Source: Oligoflexia bacterium (GTDB lineage: Bacteria; Bdellovibrionota; UBA1018). From it: a DNA stretch of 64,000 nucleotides. Below, in pieces: positions 7,875 to 16,087 of the stretch (position 1 is the stretch's first letter; the number at the start of each line of letters is the position of its first letter). Position numbers and translations under genes: made by a program. A model generated the notes under the pieces. The model saw only the letters and a list, made by a program, of their open reading frames with translations. It did not search any database and was not told where the DNA came from. Location of the stretch: positions 1-64,000 of the forward strand of contig JARLHE010000006.1 in assembly GCA_031292385.1 (NCBI GenBank), in the 5' to 3' direction.

Positions 7875-8981
7875 ATGATTGCCCATACTCTCATTGATCT
7901 TGACGAAATCGTAGTGCGTGAGGACCGTTTTGCTACGAAGCGAATGAGCATGACCGACTTCATGCGCGTACAAAATGGCATTAATCAAGTCGGCCACATT
8001 ATTCAACCGATTGGCGTTACGCCTAAAGGTCCCGATGGTAAGCATACTTTGATATTTGGTTTAGCCCGGTACCTGGCTTATTGTCAGAATCGCGAAAAGC
8101 TTCAAGGAAGCGTCGATCCTGCTGGAACTTGGAATTACGTAGATAAAAGCCTCATCCCATTTTCTGGCACCCCGGTCATGATTTCGTATGAGCACATTCG
8201 TAACTTTTCCAAAATACCCGCAATCATATTGACGCTTGATACGTCAGATACATTGCAAATCGAGTGGGTTTCCTTGCTCGAAAACTTTTCTAGGAGAGAT
8301 CTGCACCCGCTTGAACTTTCAGAGATTCTTTGTGAGTTCAAGAGACGTTACGAAGAGGAGCATCCAGAGGCCAGACTTGGGGCAACAGGCGGGGGTCGTA
8401 ATGGGGAAGGTACTCGTACGAAAACTCAGATTGCGGATTCCGCAAACCCAGTCGAATCATTCGTAGACTACTTTTCAGGGATCTTGCCGATCAAGAAGCG
8501 CACAATTTACGAACTAATATTTCTCGGCTACCTGGACAATATTCAACAGCGTGCCCGGTTCAGAGAAAATAAGATGACTAAGTCTACTGCGATTCAGTTG
8601 GCGAGGAAGTCACGGGCTACCATGAAGGGGCGTACACCTACTTCATCCCAGGAACGTCGACGAGATGCGGAACGGGCAAGGATGTCGAAAACGTATAAAG
8701 ACGCAGTTGATTTGCATGGATCGCCTCGTATCCAGCACCCAAACTCAGAGTTCAGCCAAGCCTCGGAGGATCAGGTGTCACGACTTATAGCTTTAACGGA
8801 TGAGCTACGGCGAGAACTCAAGAAGGCGTTCTATTGCACTGATCTCATTCAGTGCACTGATTCCAGTAAGCGACGGTTTCTACGGAGAATGAAGATGGTA
8901 GTATATAGGTCTGAGAGAATGATGGGGATTGAGCGCCATTTGGCAAGCTTAAGGGCTGGTGGTTTACGACGGGGCAAATAG
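7875..8981 (+). CDS. ParB-like protein (copy 2)
   Basis: 368 residues, starting one base after the previous stop. The N-terminal 140 residues fit a ParB/sulfiredoxin-type fold: GHIIQPIGVTP, then the pocket motif FGLARYLAY (61-69, with G62 and R65), then a helix with LLENFSRRDLHPLEL, the usual ParB stretch after the core domain. A KorB/HTH-like helical region follows (about 195-240, KKRTIYELIFLGYL) and a basic C-terminus. It differs strongly from copy 1, so this is not a recent duplication. Again no ParA partner is present. It may control replication, partition or transcription of the element. Confidence 0.8.
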   Translation: MIAHTLIDLDEIVVREDRFATKRMSMTDFMRVQNGINQVGHIIQPIGVTPKGPDGKHTLIFGLARYLAYCQNREKLQGSVDPAGTWNYVDKSLIPFSGTPVMISYEHIRNFSKIPAIILTLDTSDTLQIEWVSLLENFSRRDLHPLELSEILCEFKRRYEEEHPEARLGATGGGRNGEGTRTKTQIADSANPVESFVDYFSGILPIKKRTIYELIFLGYLDNIQQRARFRENKMTKSTAIQLARKSRATMKGRTPTSSQERRRDAERARMSKTYKDAVDLHGSPRIQHPNSEFSQASEDQVSRLIALTDELRRELKKAFYCTDLIQCTDSSKRRFLRRMKMVVYRSERMMGIERHLASLRAGGLRRGK

Positions 8982-8984
8982 CTG

Positions 8985-9116
8985 ATGGCCGAGCGCAGGA
9001 GCAAGAAGAGAGACGGCAGCGCGATGAAATGGCCCGTTGAAGAGTGGCATCTCGATCCGGTAAAGTCCAGATCGCCAAAGGTGGCGTTATATCCGCTTAG
9101 GATCGGTCAGGTTTAG
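8985..9116 (+). CDS. Candidate small protein of 43 residues
   Basis: An ATG three bases after the ParB-like stop opens a 43-codon frame with basic N-terminus (MAERRSKKRDGSAMKW). There is no clear Shine-Dalgarno, but translational coupling to the gene before it would not need one. Too short to assign; it may be a chance frame. Confidence 0.3.
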   Translation: MAERRSKKRDGSAMKWPVEEWHLDPVKSRSPKVALYPLRIGQV

Positions 9117-9193
9117 TGACCTTAGACGAACGCTGAGCTGCTCCGTAAGGGTTTCTTTCTGGACACCAACGTGAATCAGTTTTAAATTTGGCC

Positions 9194-9946
9194 ATGGCCG
9201 AACTTAGCCTCCATCAAAAACGACAACTCTTAGAAAAAGGTTGGGTTGTTATCCCCCAAGTCGTTCCTGCCGAAATGGCACGGGCGGCGCTACATACGAT
9301 TAACTCGACAATCGAAAGCTATCTCGACTCCATCCAGATTCGCGCGCACGAATTGAAAACTGACGAGCGCCTTACAAGTTTGTTGATGCAAACCGATGCT
9401 TTTTCCTTGGTTGAATCAGCTCTAGGCAACGGAAAAGTCATTCCTTCAACTAATGTTCAGTGCGCATTACGTTTTCCCGATGATGAAAACGAAGACCTTA
9501 AGAGAACACCTCATATTGATGGTTTCCATCCGACAGTAGATGGAAATCCAGGAAGCGTAAAGCCGTTCATTGCCATTGCTGGTTTTTTTCTAAACGACAT
9601 TGAACAGGATAACGCCGGGAATTTTATGGCTTGGCCGGGAACGCATGGTCAATTTGCCAAGTATTTTGAAAAACATGGAGCTGACCCCGAGTTGAAACTT
9701 GGTATTCCACCGGTTGATCTTCCTCAGCCTGTGCAAATCAAGGCCAAGGCCGGAGATATGATCTTTGCGCACTATCAACTAGCCCATGCCGTTGCACCAA
9801 ATCTAAGTCACGCGATTCGATACGCGGTCTATATTCGTATGCATCATGCAGACAGACCTAAAGATTCCCTCGATGTCCTTACCGACATTTGGAAGTACTG
9901 GTATGGAATGTCGGAAGTCGTCGGCAAAGACCAATGGAAAAAATAG
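9194..9946 (+). CDS. Phytanoyl-CoA dioxygenase (PhyH)-family oxygenase
   Basis: 250 residues from ATG 9194 (a TTG two codons earlier is the alternative; neither has a good Shine-Dalgarno). The Fe(II)/2-oxoglutarate oxygenase core is visible: the metal-binding H107-x-D109 in PHIDGFHP, and the distal histidine H198 in AHAVAPNLSHAIRY with R209 for 2-oxoglutarate. The family hydroxylates small molecules such as acyl-CoAs and natural-product intermediates; the substrate cannot be read here. The next gene starts inside its last codons (9934), so they form a unit. It is cargo: nothing else in the island is metabolic. Confidence 0.87.
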   Translation: MAELSLHQKRQLLEKGWVVIPQVVPAEMARAALHTINSTIESYLDSIQIRAHELKTDERLTSLLMQTDAFSLVESALGNGKVIPSTNVQCALRFPDDENEDLKRTPHIDGFHPTVDGNPGSVKPFIAIAGFFLNDIEQDNAGNFMAWPGTHGQFAKYFEKHGADPELKLGIPPVDLPQPVQIKAKAGDMIFAHYQLAHAVAPNLSHAIRYAVYIRMHHADRPKDSLDVLTDIWKYWYGMSEVVGKDQWKK

Positions 9947-10659
9947 AAAGAGAACTACGTTTTCTAAAACTGTACGCGGTCGTTTTGACACTCATCTGCG
10001 CTGTCCTCTTTGGATTGGTCATAAAGATCACGAACAATAAAAGATTTGGCGAAATTGACGTTGAGAGGATCAACATCATCGAAGCCGATGGCAAATTGAG
10101 AATGGTTCTGTCCAATAAAGTACGTCAGCATCCCGGCACCATGGATGGAATCACTTATGATGAGCGTCGAGGTCAAAGGCCTCCGGGCCTCATGTTCTTC
10201 AACGAAAAGGGAGATGAGGCCGGAGGTTTAGTTTTTGATGGAAATACAGGAAAAGGCCAAGGGGGCTCACTCACCTTCGACAAATTTCGTGGAGATCAAA
10301 CGATTCAGTTCATCCATGAGGAGGGACCGGATGGAAGCTACTTTGCCGGATTGAAAATGAATGATCAAAACATGCCATTGAATGACCTGGTCAATAGGCA
10401 GAAGGAAATCGCTAAGCTCCCGACAAAAGAAGATCAGAACGCAGCCTACCGAGCGTTAAGAGACCAGGGCCTACATATGACCGAGCGCCTGAGGATTGGC
10501 AAAGATTTCGATAAGTCGTCAATCATCAAAATGAGGGACTCTATGGGAAAAACGCGAATAGAGTTGAAGGTTGAAACGAATGGCAATGCAAAACTGAACT
10601 TCCTCGATGAACGCGGCAAGGTCATTTATAGCCTTCCCCCAGATCTCATAAGCAAGTAG
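9934..10659 (+). CDS. Single-pass membrane protein with repeated beta-strand domain
   Basis: 241 residues from the ATG at 9934, which overlaps the end of the PhyH gene by 13 bases. A short N-terminal cytoplasmic helix is followed by one membrane segment (about 13-33, LYAVVLTLICAVLFGLVI) and an outside domain of short glycine- and aspartate-rich strands (ERINIIEADGKLRMVLSNK, GGLVFDG, GSLTFDKF, RIELKVETNGNAKLNFLDERGK). Such 'DG-K-R-M-V-SN' repeats occur in conserved membrane-anchored proteins of unknown function. Function here is not known; coupling to PhyH suggests they act together. Confidence 0.8.
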   Translation: MEKIERELRFLKLYAVVLTLICAVLFGLVIKITNNKRFGEIDVERINIIEADGKLRMVLSNKVRQHPGTMDGITYDERRGQRPPGLMFFNEKGDEAGGLVFDGNTGKGQGGSLTFDKFRGDQTIQFIHEEGPDGSYFAGLKMNDQNMPLNDLVNRQKEIAKLPTKEDQNAAYRALRDQGLHMTERLRIGKDFDKSSIIKMRDSMGKTRIELKVETNGNAKLNFLDERGKVIYSLPPDLISK

Positions 10660-10666
10660 TTTGCTC

Positions 10667-10694
10667 CGTTCAGAAAAGTAAAATATTCTGAACG
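10667..10694. repeat. 9-bp inverted repeat, possible resolvase site or terminator
   Basis: CGTTCAGAA (10,667-10,675) and TTCTGAACG (10,686-10,694) are exact inverted copies. TTCTGAACG recurs at 10,758-10,766 in the 3' end of the resolvase gene, and CCAGTTAG next to that copy appears inverted as CTAACTGG at 10,709-10,716. Several short copies beside a resolvase gene are what a res/crossover site looks like; the hairpin between convergent genes could also just be a terminator. Confidence 0.45.
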
Positions 10695-10750
10695 CAAAAT
10701 CCTGGCGGCTAACTGGTTGATTTTACTTACTCGCACTTGGGCGTTTTGGA

Positions 10751-11338
10751 TTAGGTTTTCTGAACGCCAGTTAGCGCGTGGATTGTTCCTGGCGATACGC
10801 CAAGCAGCTCTGCAATCTGCCTAAATGTCTTCCCTTGTTGGCGAAGAGACAATACTTGTTTTCGGTCTACCCCTTTAGATGGACGCCCCAACTGAATTCC
10901 CTTTGCCTTGGCCTCAGCAAGTCCTGCACGCACACGCTCTTGAATTAATGCGGCTTCAAATTCGGCCATCGCACCTATGATTTGCATAAGCAATCGTCCC
11001 GCTGGAGTAGTGAGATCAATCTGGTCCTTCAAGCTGACGAATTGAATTCCTAAACTTTCGATTTCCTCAAGCGTCAGAACAAGATCCCGAAGCGATCTGA
11101 AAAATCGATCCAATTTCCAAGCCACGATTATATCTATCTTCCTTGCGCGAGCATCTTGCATTAACCGTTTGAGCTGTGGGCGTTGAGCATTGGTGCCGGT
11201 GGCTTTATCTTCGTAGATGTCGACAACGTTCCAGCCGCGAAGCTTTGCAAATTCCTGAATGTCCGCAAGTTGCATATCGGTCGATTGATCTTGGGTGCTG
11301 ACCCTTAGGTAAATTCCTGCCCGTTTCGGTTTACTCAT
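10751..11338 (-). CDS. Small serine resolvase/invertase
   Basis: 195 residues. Complete resolvase domain: YLRVSTQDQ with the nucleophile S14, then AWKLDRFFRS near 75-84, then the dimer helix (LMQIIGAMAEFEAALIQERVRAGL) and a C-terminal Hin-type HTH (LRQQGKTFRQIAELLGVS). Such enzymes resolve cointegrates or multimers, or invert DNA. The ligase-like gene and an 88-residue gene lie just upstream in the same direction (11-base gap), so it is the last gene of a three-gene unit. Short repeats at 10,667-10,775 are candidate target sites. Confidence 0.92.
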   Translation of the reverse strand: MSKPKRAGIYLRVSTQDQSTDMQLADIQEFAKLRGWNVVDIYEDKATGTNAQRPQLKRLMQDARARKIDIIVAWKLDRFFRSLRDLVLTLEEIESLGIQFVSLKDQIDLTTPAGRLLMQIIGAMAEFEAALIQERVRAGLAEAKAKGIQLGRPSKGVDRKQVLSLRQQGKTFRQIAELLGVSPGTIHALTGVQKT

Positions 11339-11349
11339 TCGGTACTCCC

Positions 11350-11616
11350 TCAGAGAATCGGCTTCGAGAGATCCCAGCGTTCAAGATTCATCTCAAACAA
11401 TAATGCTGTCTCGCCTTCTGATTCGTTGTAATCAAGCTTGATGCGTCCCATGCGCGGATCAACCAAGGTCTTGCAGATGACGTGGTTCATGATGATCTGA
11501 TAATCTTCTTCGTCTATATTCTCGAGGTCTTTGCCCTCAGTCGCTTCCTTATAATGAGCGTTAAAGATTTCGCGTTCATGACGGCCTACCAACTCGGTCT
11601 TAAAGATGACTCTCAT
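11350..11616 (-). CDS. Hypothetical acidic protein, coupled to the ligase-like gene
   Basis: 88 residues, start overlapping the stop of the ligase-like gene (ATGA). Acidic in the middle (EGKDLENIDEEDYQIIMN). No known motif. The tight overlap says it is produced with the ligase-like protein and may be its partner. Confidence 0.7.
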   Translation of the reverse strand: MRVIFKTELVGRHEREIFNAHYKEATEGKDLENIDEEDYQIIMNHVICKTLVDPRMGRIKLDYNESEGETALLFEMNLERWDLSKPIL

Positions 11617-12677
11617 CGTTTGCTTCTCCTATTTTGCTTTTGATTAAAGTGTGTGGTCCACATCGCTGGCGTTGCCGCCGCCACGTAGGGCCCATCAAAA
11701 TCCTGAAAGCTTAAACCGACGTGGCCCATGTGCTCAGCATGGTAATAAGCTTGCGCAAGATCACGAGTGTTACGGACAACATGCATCCGACCCAAGCGCA
11801 GCGCCGTCTTTGGGTTCTTGCTTTTGATTCGATGACAGAACATTTCGAGGTTGATGCGACGGGTGCTGTAAAGTGTTTCGTCTTTGGCGATGCTGCCGTT
11901 AAAGATATCTATCGAGCATCGGTCATTGACGACGAACTTGAGTCGAGCAGCAAACTGCTTTAACTCTAACGCTGAAATGCTTTTCAGCTTCGAGTGCAAA
12001 AGACGTTCGCTATCGCCCCATTGCGGGGTGGTTAGGATTCCATCGAGCACGTAATCACCGGCATCAGACTGAACCAGCTCACGCCCTAACGCGTCCAAGA
12101 TAGGAACCTGCCGAAATCCATCGGTGTATGCGGTTGCGCATCCTTGATACACCACGAAAAGCACTCTTTGGCCGTCTATGAGAGGCATTGAAGCCAGCCG
12201 TTTTGGGACTTCCGTCAGTAGCGCGTGACCTTGAGCCGGTCGCATGTATCCAAACCGCAAGTTAAACTCAGGCCACACTCGGCTCAGGATGCGAAGAGAT
12301 ACCCCGCAATGCAGATCCCGCTGCAAACAGCGAAGATACCATTTAGTTTCTAGCGGCGACGTACACTCAAAGAAACTCCGTACAAACTGACGGGACTGAC
12401 TGCCGGTCAGACTTCGCTGCGATAAGATGACGATGATTTTCTCAAACTCTTGCCAGTTTTGATCGGGTGTTCGAACATGAGCATTCTTCTTTGCTTCGAT
12501 CACCGGTAGCGTTGGAAAGCCGAGTCGCCAGTCAAACGCATAACGAAAGATTTCCTTCAAAACCGGCATGGGCGTTGGTGGATTCAGTAGCTCAAGCCGC
12601 AGCTTTCGCTTACGACCTGGTGTCTTCTCCAACTTCTCTAGCGCCATCAGAGCATTCAAAATCAATGCGTCACTCAT
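11613..12677 (-). CDS. ATP-dependent DNA ligase-like protein lacking the catalytic lysine
   Basis: 354 residues. The order of parts fits ATP-dependent DNA ligases of the T4 type: an N-terminal helical DNA-binding region ending in WYLRCLQRDLHCGVSL and ILSRVWP (114-136), then the nucleotidyltransferase domain. At motif I, where ligases have K-x-D-G-x-R, this protein has L166-I-D-G-Q-R171: the lysine that takes the AMP is a leucine. At motif III, usually D-G-E, it has LDGILT (211-216), so the glutamate is also lost. The OB-like C-terminal part follows. It therefore cannot be a normal ligase; a DNA-binding or regulatory role is likely. The frame is intact over its whole length, which argues for a selected pseudoenzyme rather than decay. 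Two downstream genes overlap or nearly abut. Confidence 0.72.
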   Translation of the reverse strand: MSDALILNALMALEKLEKTPGRKRKLRLELLNPPTPMPVLKEIFRYAFDWRLGFPTLPVIEAKKNAHVRTPDQNWQEFEKIIVILSQRSLTGSQSRQFVRSFFECTSPLETKWYLRCLQRDLHCGVSLRILSRVWPEFNLRFGYMRPAQGHALLTEVPKRLASMPLIDGQRVLFVVYQGCATAYTDGFRQVPILDALGRELVQSDAGDYVLDGILTTPQWGDSERLLHSKLKSISALELKQFAARLKFVVNDRCSIDIFNGSIAKDETLYSTRRINLEMFCHRIKSKNPKTALRLGRMHVVRNTRDLAQAYYHAEHMGHVGLSFQDFDGPYVAAATPAMWTTHFNQKQNRRSKR

Positions 12678-12939
12678 GCGGTGGGCTCTCCTAAAACCGC
12701 CTTCTATGAGTATACGTCTACGGCATCCCGATTTGAACGAAAGTACGGTGAAAACAGGCTGAAAGTGGCCTATTTTAGCATGTTTTTAGAAGGCACAAAA
12801 ATACAGTGATTAACCCCTTGCGCCTCTAGCGGTTTTCGCAGGGGATAAGTTGAGATCGAAAATTAGGAGCCATATAATAACGGTATGACCTAATTATTGG
12901 TCAATTTAGTCTCATCTGAGGCCGGAAGGAGTTCTCGTC

Positions 12940-13662
12940 ATGGCCCAACCCAATCTAAAGCAGCGAATCATGCTGGTATCGCGTGATTTACAAAAGCCCG
13001 ATTTCACCCGCCACATTTCAGCCATTATGAAACGTGCCGATGAATCCAAATGCGACACTATTTCATTTGCGCTGTTTACGTTTACCGAGTCACCGACATG
13101 GGAAAAGTTCTTTGCTCATACTCGTCACGTTCAACGGGTGCTTGTCGAAGTGGGAGAAATGGAGAAGCACAGCGGTCAACTCATCATCCAACTTTGGCAA
13201 CGTGACCAGAAAGAGCCGCGGTTAATGACCCGTCAATTCGCAAGATCCAGCGAACCGTCAAGCCGAAAGCTCTCACTGATTCAGCAGTTCAAGAAGCGTG
13301 TGACTGGAAAGTTGATGACCCTGATCTGTGGTGAGCTTTCCATCATCAATATAGCAAGACCGTCGCAAGCAGTGAAAGATCCGTTTGGATTTAGAAAGCT
13401 TCTTGATCGTTCCAAGGTGCAAGTGATCTTATCCCCTGCCCATACATGGATGGTCAGACACGAGATGAATAAAAAGCGTGCCGCACTTTCAAAGCGGAAC
13501 CGGCTGCTAGTCAGCGTTTGGAACCGCGACAGCAAACGCAAAGCCGACTCCAAGCTTCCATGGATCGCCTACCGCAACGGACGAAAGAAGGTGATTCGGG
13601 AGATTGAAAGCCCGATCTCATCCAGACCAGACATTCGCTTGGGTCTGATTAGCAACGAGTAG
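12940..13662 (+). CDS. Hypothetical protein, possible nitrilase-fold relative
   Basis: 240 residues; GGAAGGAGTTCTCGTC before the ATG is a good ribosome-binding site. The segment GKLMTLICGELSIINI, followed by VQVILSPAHTWMVRHEM and then SKRNRLLVSVWNRD, follows the order of the last core strands of carbon-nitrogen hydrolases (glutamate/cysteine strand, 'ilspa', 'aRA.en..vv..N'). The catalytic cysteine position holds C-G-E rather than C-x-E in a typical context and no catalytic lysine could be placed, so enzymatic activity is doubtful. The assignment is by eye and weak. Confidence 0.55.
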   Translation: MAQPNLKQRIMLVSRDLQKPDFTRHISAIMKRADESKCDTISFALFTFTESPTWEKFFAHTRHVQRVLVEVGEMEKHSGQLIIQLWQRDQKEPRLMTRQFARSSEPSSRKLSLIQQFKKRVTGKLMTLICGELSIINIARPSQAVKDPFGFRKLLDRSKVQVILSPAHTWMVRHEMNKKRAALSKRNRLLVSVWNRDSKRKADSKLPWIAYRNGRKKVIREIESPISSRPDIRLGLISNE

Positions 13663-13674
13663 GCGAAGAAGTTC

Positions 13675-14031
13675 TCATTTGGCGCGAGTGCGTTGATAGA
13701 GCTGGTTGAACTTCTTCCAAATCTCCCCAAGAGCCGATTTGTCGGAGTCAGACAAGCTCAAACCGCTAGAGAACATCAACTGATGAAGATCTACGTCAAG
13801 AGCTTCGGCAATAGAGGCGATGGTACTGAGTCGAACGTCTTTGGCGACATTGTTTTCAAGCTCGTTGACCGTGCTCAAAGCAATCTTTGCGACCTTGGCA
13901 AGTTCGTTTTGGCTAAAGCTCTTTGACTCTCGAAAAGCCTTGAGCTGAGCGCCCAGGGTTTCCAGAGCGGGCTTAAGCTGTTTTGTTCCGTAGTGTTTTC
14001 GTATCCGCTTTGACTTTGATGCAGTGACCAT
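13675..14031 (-). CDS. Xre-family HTH regulator
   Basis: 118 residues from the ATG at 14,031, which has GAGG ten bases upstream; a TTG at 14,073 would add 14 residues but would put the operator inside the gene. The HTH (LKAFRESKSFSQNELAKVAK, then ALSTVNELENN) is classical Xre/Cro-C1 type. The C-terminal part is short and helical, with no effector domain. A perfect 11-bp inverted repeat covers the start codon, so the protein probably represses itself. The neighbouring gene 13,662 is convergent and ends 12 bases away; the likely regulated partner is the divergent gene at 14,199. Confidence 0.88.
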   Translation of the reverse strand: MVTASKSKRIRKHYGTKQLKPALETLGAQLKAFRESKSFSQNELAKVAKIALSTVNELENNVAKDVRLSTIASIAEALDVDLHQLMFSSGLSLSDSDKSALGEIWKKFNQLYQRTRAK

Positions 14032-14061
14032 AAGCTTAATCCTCGTGGGTTTAAGCTTATG
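14029..14061. promoter_or_regulatory. Perfect inverted repeat, candidate operator of the Xre regulator
   Basis: CATAAGCTTAA (14,029-14,039) and TTAAGCTTATG (14,051-14,061) are exact inverted copies separated by 11 bases, so the two half-site centres lie 22 bases (two turns) apart. The left arm includes the regulator's start codon. Position, symmetry and spacing fit an autoregulatory operator. Confidence 0.7.
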
Positions 14062-14198
14062 GAAAGTGAGCAAAATCAGTGATTTCGGTATTTCAGTTGA
14101 TTCGTTCTTTTTAGACTAATTGTTTAGAGCCTTAAGAATCGCCGCCTAAGACCGATGAGTAGATTAGTCGGCTATATCTAGGGCAGATGGAGGAGAAA

Positions 14199-15032
14199 AT
14201 GAGTTCAGCGCAAAGAAAGCCAAATTCTGGAAGTCTAGCAAGGGATCTGATCGCCCTCAAGGCCGTCAATGACATCGCCCAAACTCGCGCCATGCAGGAA
14301 CAGGCGTTAGAGTTACAGCAGAAGCAGCTTCGTATTCAGGCGCTTGAGCAAGAGAAGGAAGATTTAGAGAAGTCTCGTGAACAGAAGCTTAGGAACCTTG
14401 AAACCGTCAAACAACACGGCCTCAAAATCCACTATGAGCATCTTCCAATCGTAGAGGATATAGCACTCAGTAAAAGTCTGTCGCTTGAGGAAGCCACCCA
14501 GGTATTTCGTGATCGGCTGGTAGAAAAGGGTCTTAGTCTTTTGCTGCTAGAAAATGAGTCCAATCGTGACCAAATGATCAGTGATCTTGCCAATGAATAT
14601 CAGCTCACTGAGGATGATGTTCAAAGAAAGATTAAATTTTGTTTTCGCTTTTTCGATAATCGCAGCTCTTTGTTAGATGATTTGAAGTTTCTAAAAGAAA
14701 GCACTGCCCGAGAGAAAGAAGGATCAAGACTAGCAAACGAATTTGCGGCTAAGCAACGACTTGCAAAGAAAGAAGCAGCAAAGCGGGGGTGGAAAAAGTT
14801 AGGAAGCTTAATCGTTTCAATTTGGGGCTTGATGCTCTTTGTGGCTGCCATTGCTCCCGAGCTTTCCTTGTTTCCAAGAATTTGCTTTGTCCTGGCGGGT
14901 GCTTTTTCCTTTTCGCCAACATTCAAATTGATCTCAAAGCTCATACCTTGGAAAATCCATCCCGGGGTACGATTCATCCTTTGCTGTACCTTGTTCTTTA
15001 TCGCTGTACCTTTTATTCCCAGTCAAAGCTAA
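14199..15032 (+). CDS. Membrane protein with N-terminal coiled coil
   Basis: 277 residues from the ATG at 14,199, chosen because GGAGGAG lies just before it (an ATG four codons upstream is the alternative). Residues 30-75 are a glutamine- and glutamate-rich coiled coil (QALELQQKQLRIQALEQEKE). A soluble helical domain follows (about 75-190), then two or three membrane segments at the C-terminus (LIVSIWGLMLFVAAIAPELS, FPRICFVLAGAFSF, FILCCTLFFIAVPFI). No family recognised. It is divergent from the Xre gene and may be its target. Confidence 0.78.
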   Translation: MSSAQRKPNSGSLARDLIALKAVNDIAQTRAMQEQALELQQKQLRIQALEQEKEDLEKSREQKLRNLETVKQHGLKIHYEHLPIVEDIALSKSLSLEEATQVFRDRLVEKGLSLLLLENESNRDQMISDLANEYQLTEDDVQRKIKFCFRFFDNRSSLLDDLKFLKESTAREKEGSRLANEFAAKQRLAKKEAAKRGWKKLGSLIVSIWGLMLFVAAIAPELSLFPRICFVLAGAFSFSPTFKLISKLIPWKIHPGVRFILCCTLFFIAVPFIPSQS

Positions 15033-15169
15033 AAGAACGTTTTTTAGGCTATACCGAACAGTAACATACGGGTCTTATTGAGCTTTTATATTGAAATATC
15101 CCTAGAGGATGGGGCAAAAGCGCGTTATAATATTAATATAGTCAACTATTGATTTAGAAAGTAGGACGT

Positions 15170-16075
15170 ATGAAAAAGCTCTCCACTCTTTCCGTTATGA
15201 TCCTGATTGGAACCACCACACTCACGGGCTGCGGTAGTTCAGCAACCACTGCTAGCAACTCGTCTCTTAACTTCCCGACTGCAGGTTTGAATGCTGGCAC
15301 ATCGGATAGCCCGCTGACGGAAGGTAGCGTGACTTTCGGTGCAGTGGTCGGTGCGACGATCATTGCGCATGAAACTAAATCTACAGGTGACTACGATGAC
15401 TACGGAAACACGAGTAAAGAATGTGGTACCGCAACTACAGACTCGAACGGTTTGTTCGCTTTGAACCTCGATGGTACGAATTGCCACACGGGTTCGAATG
15501 CTCAAGCTGGAAGACCTGAAATCTTGACCTTCACCATGACGGGAGGATCATATGTAGAAGAATCAACTGGCGCTACGGTGCAGGTCACGCAAACTTTCCA
15601 CTCCGTGATGGTGATTGCTGATCCGGTGAATGCTCCGACTACGTTGACGGTAGCAATCGGTCCTGTAACTGAGATCGCTTGGAGAGCGTTCATTTACACG
15701 ATGACTCCGGGTGTGCTTAGTGGAACGGATGGCCACTTCGATACTGGTGCTACTAGCTATACCGCTTGTGATAGTGATAGTTACTCGGGTATCGCGGTTT
15801 GCGCTAACTCGGCTAACCAGCAGATTGAAACTGCTTTGGGAGTCACCGACATTGTCGGTGTATTACCTCAGCAAGACTCTAACTACAATCAGGTCATCCT
15901 CAATATCAGTAACGCGGCGAAGGCGCTCAGTACTGATTCAGTTGCTGTGACCAACGCGTACACGACTCTTTGGGGTGACAACGGAAACCTCAATTCAGTG
16001 AGCCAGGTAAGCGTGCTTAACGGTGCGGGCGCTACCGTGAGCATCACGCCTCCTGCATTCAGTAGCTTGCAATAA
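15170..16075 (+). CDS. Lipoprotein of unknown function
   Basis: 301 residues; AAAGTAGGACGT before the ATG. Signal peptide with lipobox LTGC (Cys21). The mature protein is rich in Thr, Ser, Gly and Asn with several cysteines (for example ECGTATTDSNGLFALNLDG, CDSDSYSGIAVC), typical of an exported beta-rich domain; the TTDSNGLFAL stretch is like the carboxypeptidase-regulatory type repeats used in surface proteins. Codon use is biased differently from its island neighbours (many GCT, ACT, TCG). Function is unknown; it could be a surface component of the element's host interaction. Confidence 0.78.
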   Translation: MKKLSTLSVMILIGTTTLTGCGSSATTASNSSLNFPTAGLNAGTSDSPLTEGSVTFGAVVGATIIAHETKSTGDYDDYGNTSKECGTATTDSNGLFALNLDGTNCHTGSNAQAGRPEILTFTMTGGSYVEESTGATVQVTQTFHSVMVIADPVNAPTTLTVAIGPVTEIAWRAFIYTMTPGVLSGTDGHFDTGATSYTACDSDSYSGIAVCANSANQQIETALGVTDIVGVLPQQDSNYNQVILNISNAAKALSTDSVAVTNAYTTLWGDNGNLNSVSQVSVLNGAGATVSITPPAFSSLQ

Positions 16076-16087
16076 CTAGTCAAGCGG

